Source of the DNA: DAOMNN01 sp050486545 | GTDB taxonomy: Bacteria > Pseudomonadota > Gammaproteobacteria > Burkholderiales > Rhodocyclaceae | Direction of reading: 5' to 3' | DNA length: 17,527 bases | Assembly (NCBI GenBank): GCA_050486545.1 | Contig: JBJHDM010000064.1 | Span: 1 to 17,527, forward strand | In this document: in pieces, positions 13,759-17,527 of the stretch | Layout: every line of letters begins with the position of its first letter | Position numbering within the stretch: the first letter of the stretch is position 1 | Notes under the pieces: generated by a model | Database searches by the model: none | Seen by the model: only the letters and a program-made list of their open reading frames with translations | What the model was told of the DNA's origin: nothing | Made by a program: the position numbers and the translations under genes

Positions 13759-13814
13759 TCGTCGTGGTGTCCGGCGAACTCAGCCCTTCGTCGCGGAGAG
13801 CCTCTTGACCCCAG
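13759..13814 (-). repeat. Direct repeat copy B: 3' end of ipdC and following bases
   Basis: This is the partner of copy A at 3061-3116, same orientation, 50 of 56 bases identical by eye. It covers the last eleven codons and stop of ipdC and about 20 bases beyond. The two copies bracket the 10.6-kb sulfur-related block. No integrase gene or obvious core recombination site could be recognised. Confidence 0.75.
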
Positions 13815-15405
13815 CCACGAAACGCGACAGCGTATCCGAAAGCACCCCGCGCGGGATCATCGCCTCGATAAGCTGGAAGCGGCCGCGGGTCGCGACCGCG
13901 CGTTCCAGCGCCGCCTTGAGTTCGTTGCGGGTGCGCACGCGCACGCCCTCCCCGCCCAGCCCTGCGGCCATGTCGGCGAACTTCCAGTCATCGAGGTCGT
14001 TGAAGCCGGATTCAGGCTGGAAGGTGCGCAGCATCTCCCACGAGGCGTTGTTGAACACGATCACGATCGGGTCCCAGCCGAAACGTCGGCAGTTGCCCAA
14101 CTCCCAGCCCGTCATCTGGAAGGCCCCGTCGCCGACCAGGATCAGCGGACGCTCGCCCGATGCGGCCTGCAAGCCCATTCCGGCCGGTACGCCGAAGCCC
14201 ATCGTCGCGTAGTAGCCCGGCGCGACCAATGCGGTCTGCTCGATGTCCATCGCCGTGAACAGACAGTCGCCCATGTCCGCGGCGATCGGGATCCGGCCAT
14301 GTTTGTCCATCAGGTCGTTGATCGCCAGTGCGATGTCGTTCGGCGTGATGGGGGCGTCGTCCGTAATCAGCCCGCGCGGATGGGTGGGCCGATCGACCTC
14401 GCACTCCGCCACCGAATCTCCGACGCGCGCGAGCAGCGCGTCGACGAAGGCGGCCAGCGGGATATCCGCGTAGGTGTGATAGCCCAGCGACACGCGGTGG
14501 TCGAGCGCCTGGATCGTCTTGCGCATATCGATCTGCTGCGACGAGACCCCGAAATTGGTATCGGAGATGATGACCCCGAGGAGCAACAAGGCATCCGAGC
14601 ATTCGACCAGCTCGGTGACATCCTTGCGGCCGGCTACGCCCAGGTAGGTGCCGACCAGCGGGGCATCCGTATCGGACAGCAGGCCACGCCCCAGGATGCT
14701 GGTGACCACCGGGACCCCCAGGCGTCGTGCCAGTTCGGCGACCTTCTCCTCCAGGCCGAAGCGGCGGACCTCCACGCCGACCATCAGCACCGGTGAAGCG
14801 GCTGCATGGAGCCGTCCGAGCACTTCGTCGACGCATGCGGACAGGGCTTCCGCGTCGAGCGCCGGGGCTTCGAGCGGAATCACGGGATCGCAGGGCACGC
14901 CGACCATGTCGCGCGGCAGCTCGATGTAGACCGGGCGCGATTCGCGCAGGCAGCTCGCGAGCACGCGTGCGATTTCCTGCGGCGCGGTGCGCGCATCGGT
15001 GAGCCGGGCCTGGTCGCAGGTGATCTCGCTGTAGATCGCGAACTGCGAGTCGAGGGTCCGGGCCTGGTGGTGCAGCAGAAGTCCGGAGCGGGCCTCGCCG
15101 GCACCCGGCGCCCCCGAGATCACGACCACCGGGGACTTTTCGGCGTATGCCCCGGCCACCGGATTGACCATGTTGAGCGCGCCGGCCCCGTAGGTCACTG
15201 CCGCCACGCCGAGGCCGCTACGGTAGCGCGCAGCGGCATCCGCGGCAAAACCGACCGCGGGCTCATGGCTCAAGGTGTACAGGGGCAGGATCGACGATTC
15301 CTCGATCACCCGGAAGAACGGCAGGGCAAAATCGCCGGGGATCCCGAAGATCTCGCGTGCCCCGTGATCGCGCAGGGCTGCAAGCAGGGCTTCGGACAGA
15401 TTCAT
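13780..15405 (-). CDS. ipdC: Indolepyruvate / phenylpyruvate decarboxylase (ThDP-dependent)
   Basis: This 541-residue cytoplasmic enzyme of the ThDP-dependent 2-keto acid decarboxylase family closely resembles, from memory, the Azospirillum brasilense IpdC/phenylpyruvate decarboxylase. Shared parts include FGIPGDFALPFF (20-31), the catalytic Glu48 in LSHEPAVGFAADAAAR, VTYGAGALNMVN, GLLLHHQ, IAADMGDCLFTAMD, the ThDP/Mg motif GDG(425-427)...NN(452-453), ASWEMLRTFQPES and FQLIEAMIPRGVLSDTL. It removes CO2 from indole-3-pyruvate or phenylpyruvate, giving the aldehyde, in auxin (IAA) synthesis or aromatic amino acid breakdown. I chose the ATG at 15405, with GGAG seven bases upstream, over the ATG at 15441. 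The C-terminus SATKG is repeated as a relic at 3061-3116. It converges with the cysteine desulfurase gene, 90 bases away. Confidence 0.93.
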   Translation of the reverse strand: MNLSEALLAALRDHGAREIFGIPGDFALPFFRVIEESSILPLYTLSHEPAVGFAADAAARYRSGLGVAAVTYGAGALNMVNPVAGAYAEKSPVVVISGAPGAGEARSGLLLHHQARTLDSQFAIYSEITCDQARLTDARTAPQEIARVLASCLRESRPVYIELPRDMVGVPCDPVIPLEAPALDAEALSACVDEVLGRLHAAASPVLMVGVEVRRFGLEEKVAELARRLGVPVVTSILGRGLLSDTDAPLVGTYLGVAGRKDVTELVECSDALLLLGVIISDTNFGVSSQQIDMRKTIQALDHRVSLGYHTYADIPLAAFVDALLARVGDSVAECEVDRPTHPRGLITDDAPITPNDIALAINDLMDKHGRIPIAADMGDCLFTAMDIEQTALVAPGYYATMGFGVPAGMGLQAASGERPLILVGDGAFQMTGWELGNCRRFGWDPIVIVFNNASWEMLRTFQPESGFNDLDDWKFADMAAGLGGEGVRVRTRNELKAALERAVATRGRFQLIEAMIPRGVLSDTLSRFVAGVKRLSATKG

Positions 15406-15449
15406 GATTCCACTCCATTGAGGTTCGATGGAGGGAAGCATAGGCGCAG

Positions 15450-15474
15450 AATCGAGGCATTTTCCGCCTCAATT
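15450..15474. promoter_or_regulatory. 25-bp palindrome upstream of ipdC
   Basis: AATCGAGGC (15450-15458) and GCCTCAATT (15466-15474) form an inverted repeat with one mismatch and a 7-base centre. It lies about 45 bases upstream of the ipdC start. On the minus strand a TATGCT hexamer follows closely and could be a -10 box, so the palindrome would overlap the -35 region: an operator candidate. It could instead form a weak hairpin after the ABC ATPase gene, but no T-run follows. The rest of 15406-15540 shows no gene. Confidence 0.45.
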
Positions 15475-15540
15475 CTTGCTGGGTGCGCAATAACGTGCCG
15501 CGACCCAGACGCTACAGGCGCCGGAGAGGACCGCTCCGTG

Positions 15541-16257
15541 CTATGCGTGGGCCGGCAGGTCTTCGTGCAGCCGTCCGGCCTGCATGCGCAAGGTTCGTTG
15601 GCACCGTCCGGCGAGGGCTTCGTCGTGAGTGACGAGGATCAGCGTCGTGCCCGATTCTCGGTTGAGCTGGAACATCAGTTCGATGATCGCCGCGCCCGTC
15701 GCCGCGTCGAGATTGCCGGTCGGTTCGTCGGCGAGCAGCAGCTTCGGGCCGGGCGCGAACGCGCGCGCAAGCGCCACCCGCTGCTGTTCGCCCCCCGACA
15801 GGTGTTTGGGATAGTGCTGGCGGCGCCCGCCCAGGCCGACCCGCTCCAGCCAGTGAGCGGCGATCGTTCCGGCATCATCGACGGCGGCGAGCTCGAGCGG
15901 CAACATCACGTTCTCCAGCGCCGTGAGTGCCGGCAACAGCTGAAACGACTGAAAGACGAATCCGATTGCCTCGCCTCGCAGGGCGGCGCGTGCATCTTCG
16001 CTCAGACCGAACAACTCCACTTCGCGCAGACGTACCGACCCGCTTGTGGGAACATCCAGTCCCGCAAGCAATCCGAGCAACGTAGACTTGCCCGAGCCGG
16101 AGGCCCCGACGATGGCGACCGATTCGCCCGCGGCGACCCGGAAACTCACATCCTGGAGAATATCGAGCGTTCCCTGGCCGTCGGCCAAGGGCACGCTCTT
16201 GCACAGGCCCGACACTTCCATCACCGGAGCGGAGAATTCGATGCTGCTGCGATCCAT
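15541..16257 (-). CDS. ybbA: ABC transporter ATP-binding protein, YbbA-like (LolD/MacB-type family)
   Basis: This 238-residue ATPase resembles E. coli YbbA over its whole length. It has Walker A GASGSGKST (51-59), Q-loop Q103 in FVFQSFQLLPALTALENV, signature LSGGEQQR (153-160), Walker B LLLADEP (173-179), the D-loop GNLD and the switch H211 (LVTHD). Such ATPases partner an FtsX-type permease. In E. coli ybbA is followed by ybbP; here the next gene on this strand is ipdC and no permease is visible, so the partner is elsewhere or lost. The ATG at 16257 gives an N-terminal length close to that of YbbA and makes the gene overlap the divergent tesA start by 17 bases; the ATG at 16221 is an alternative but lacks a ribosome site. 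Confidence 0.88.
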   Translation of the reverse strand: MDRSSIEFSAPVMEVSGLCKSVPLADGQGTLDILQDVSFRVAAGESVAIVGASGSGKSTLLGLLAGLDVPTSGSVRLREVELFGLSEDARAALRGEAIGFVFQSFQLLPALTALENVMLPLELAAVDDAGTIAAHWLERVGLGGRRQHYPKHLSGGEQQRVALARAFAPGPKLLLADEPTGNLDAATGAAIIELMFQLNRESGTTLILVTHDEALAGRCQRTLRMQAGRLHEDLPAHA

Positions 16258-16858
16258 CGCGATCTTCTTTATGTTCGTCATCTTCCAGGGCGCCGCACAT
16301 GCGACGACGATTCTAGTGTGGGGCGACAGTCTGTCGGCCGGATACCAGCTGCGGCCCGGCGAAGACTGGCCCGCCCTGTTGCAGACGCGTCTGGAGCAGG
16401 AAGGTTTCCACCACGTCGTCGTCAACGGCAGCGTGAGTGGCGAGACTTCTGCCGGCGGACGCAGCCGGCTGACCGCCGCGCTGCAGCAACACCGGCCCAC
16501 ACTGCTGATTCTGGGGCTGGGCGCGAACGACGGATTGCGCGGACTGCGCCCGCAACTGCTCGACGAAAACCTCGAGGCAATGATCGAGTCCGCCCGCGAA
16601 CGGGGGACGCAAGTGCTGCTCGTCGGCATGCAGATGCCGCCCAACTACGGCCCCGCCTACACTCGCCGCTTCCATCAGGTGTTCCACGACGTCGCCGAAC
16701 GGACCGGTGTGCCGCTACTGCCGTTCCTGCTCGAGGGCTTCGCCGACCGTCCCGAGTACTTCCTGGCCGACGGGATTCACCCCAACGCCGAGGCACAGCA
16801 AAGGATCCTCGACACCGTCTGGTCGCATCTGGAGCCGCTGCTCAGGGATGCACACTGA
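16241..16858 (+). CDS. tesA: Multifunctional acyl-CoA thioesterase I / protease I / lysophospholipase L1
   Basis: This 205-residue periplasmic SGNH hydrolase has a signal peptide LLRSIAIFFMFVIFQGAAHA (2-21). Block I is GDSLSAGY with nucleophile S30, block II has the oxyanion Gly (NGSVSGET), block III is LGANDGLRG with N96, and block V is DGIHPN with D177 and H180. It cleaves acyl thioesters, lysophospholipids and some ester substrates. The ATG at 16241 has GGAG six bases upstream. The divergent arrangement with ybbA is the same as in E. coli, but here the two coding regions overlap. The 3' end also overlaps the convergent selD stop by 17 bases (16842-16858). Confidence 0.95.
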   Translation: MLLRSIAIFFMFVIFQGAAHATTILVWGDSLSAGYQLRPGEDWPALLQTRLEQEGFHHVVVNGSVSGETSAGGRSRLTAALQQHRPTLLILGLGANDGLRGLRPQLLDENLEAMIESARERGTQVLLVGMQMPPNYGPAYTRRFHQVFHDVAERTGVPLLPFLLEGFADRPEYFLADGIHPNAEAQQRILDTVWSHLEPLLRDAH

Positions 16859-17527
16859 GGATCGGCTCACCGGCGACCATGCGCCCGATCACGCACCCGT
16901 CGCTGCCCTGTTCCTCCCGCACGGCATCGAGCACGCCCTGCACGGCATCCGGCGCGCAGGCGACGAGCAGCCCCCCGCTCGTCTGGGGGTCCGTCACGAG
17001 CTTTTGCTGCCACTCGTGCATGTCCGCGTCGAGGCGGATCGAATCGCCATAGCTCGCCCAGTTGCGTGCCGATGCACCCGTGGCCACGCCGTCTCGGACC
17101 AGACGCACGGCGCTGTCGATCATGGGCAGATCATCGAAGCGCACTTCGGCGCCGAGTGCCGAGGCGCGGCAGATCTCGAGCAGATGCCCGCCCAGGCCGA
17201 AGCCGGTCACATCGGTCACGGCATGGACGCCTTCCATCGCCGCCAGCCGCATGCCGACACGGTTCAGCATCGTGGTCCAGCGCAGCATGTCCGCATAGTC
17301 GTCCGGAGAAAGCAGGCCCTTCTTGAGTCCGGCCGAGAGGATCCCGATGCCGAGGGGCTTGGTCAGGATGAGCACATCGTCGGCCTTCGCCCCTGCGTTG
17401 GTCTTGACCTCGGCCGGATGGACCACGCCCAGCCCGACCAATCCGTAGATCGGCTCGAGCACGTCGATCGAGTGTCCGCCCGCAACGGGGATGCCCGCTT
17501 CCCGGCAGACCGAGGCACCGCCTTCGA
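16842..17527 (-). CDS. selD: Selenide, water dikinase (selenophosphate synthase), N-terminus cut off
   Basis: This is the C-terminal two thirds (about 228 residues) of SelD, which makes selenophosphate from selenide and ATP for selenocysteine and 2-selenouridine synthesis. The frame is open to the window edge. It begins E-G-G-A-S-V-C-R-E-A-G-I-P-V-A-G-G-H-S-I-D and continues VLEPIYGLVGLG, LTKPLGIGI, AVTDVTGFGLGGHL and TDPQTSGGLLVAC, all family motifs. The catalytic Cys or Sec near the N-terminus lies outside the window, so whether this is a selenoprotein cannot be seen. The 3' end overlaps tesA on the opposite strand by 17 bases. Its presence shows that the organism uses selenium. Confidence 0.95.
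   Translation of the reverse strand, partial: EGGASVCREAGIPVAGGHSIDVLEPIYGLVGLGVVHPAEVKTNAGAKADDVLILTKPLGIGILSAGLKKGLLSPDDYADMLRWTTMLNRVGMRLAAMEGVHAVTDVTGFGLGGHLLEICRASALGAEVRFDDLPMIDSAVRLVRDGVATGASARNWASYGDSIRLDADMHEWQQKLVTDPQTSGGLLVACAPDAVQGVLDAVREEQGSDGCVIGRMVAGEPILSVHP

Noticed and set aside
14806..17052. 748-codon plus-strand open frame spanning ipdC, ybbA and tesA
   Set aside because: It crosses three well-supported genes and its translation shows no recognisable domain.

Overview
The window is a GC-rich, densely coded stretch of a Gram-negative proteobacterial chromosome. Separate (unfused) ispD and ispF, a ybbA/tesA divergent pair like that of E. coli, signal peptides, an outer-membrane barrel and strong Shine-Dalgarno sites all fit. 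Gammaproteobacteria with a sulfur-oxidising lifestyle is my best guess, but this is inference from gene content only. No rRNA, tRNA, CRISPR array, transposase or integrase was seen.

Layout. (1) 1-1504, minus strand: housekeeping ispD-ispF-thpR, with overlapping genes; thpR is cut by the window edge. (2) 1702-3039, plus: a chromate-transporter family (ChrA) gene, followed by a perfect GC hairpin. (3) 3177-4871, plus: an ArsR-family repressor fused to a rhodanese domain, then a sterol desaturase/fatty acid hydroxylase family membrane protein. (4) 5030-13689, plus: seven tightly packed genes: a DsrE-family sulfur-carrier-like protein, an FAD oxidoreductase of the sulfide:quinone reductase/flavocytochrome c type, an RND/MMPL transporter, a periplasmic LolA-like protein, an outer-membrane barrel, a cystathionine gamma-synthase/lyase family enzyme and a cysteine desulfurase. 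(5) 13780-17527: ipdC (indolepyruvate/phenylpyruvate decarboxylase, minus), a YbbA-like ABC ATPase (minus), tesA (plus, overlapping both neighbours) and a partial selD (minus).

Main interpretation. The same imperfect palindrome, TTCAA-N8-TTGA, lies in the promoter region of the ArsR-rhodanese gene (3135-3151) and of the DsrE-headed operon (4982-4999). This suggests that the fusion protein controls itself and the operon, probably sensing sulfane sulfur through its rhodanese cysteines. The operon would then couple sulfide or persulfide chemistry in the cytoplasm (DsrE, flavoprotein, cysteine desulfurase, Cys/Met-metabolism enzyme) to an envelope-spanning RND/periplasmic/outer-membrane module whose substrate is unknown. 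This is the best candidate for an undescribed system in the window.

The whole block 3117-13758 is flanked by direct copies of about 56 bp (3061-3116 and 13759-13814, 50 of 56 identical by eye). They correspond to the 3' end of ipdC plus the bases after its stop. This looks like the footprint of an insertion at the 3' end of ipdC, or of a lost ipdC copy, and it gives the sulfur block island-like borders even though no recombinase gene remains inside it.
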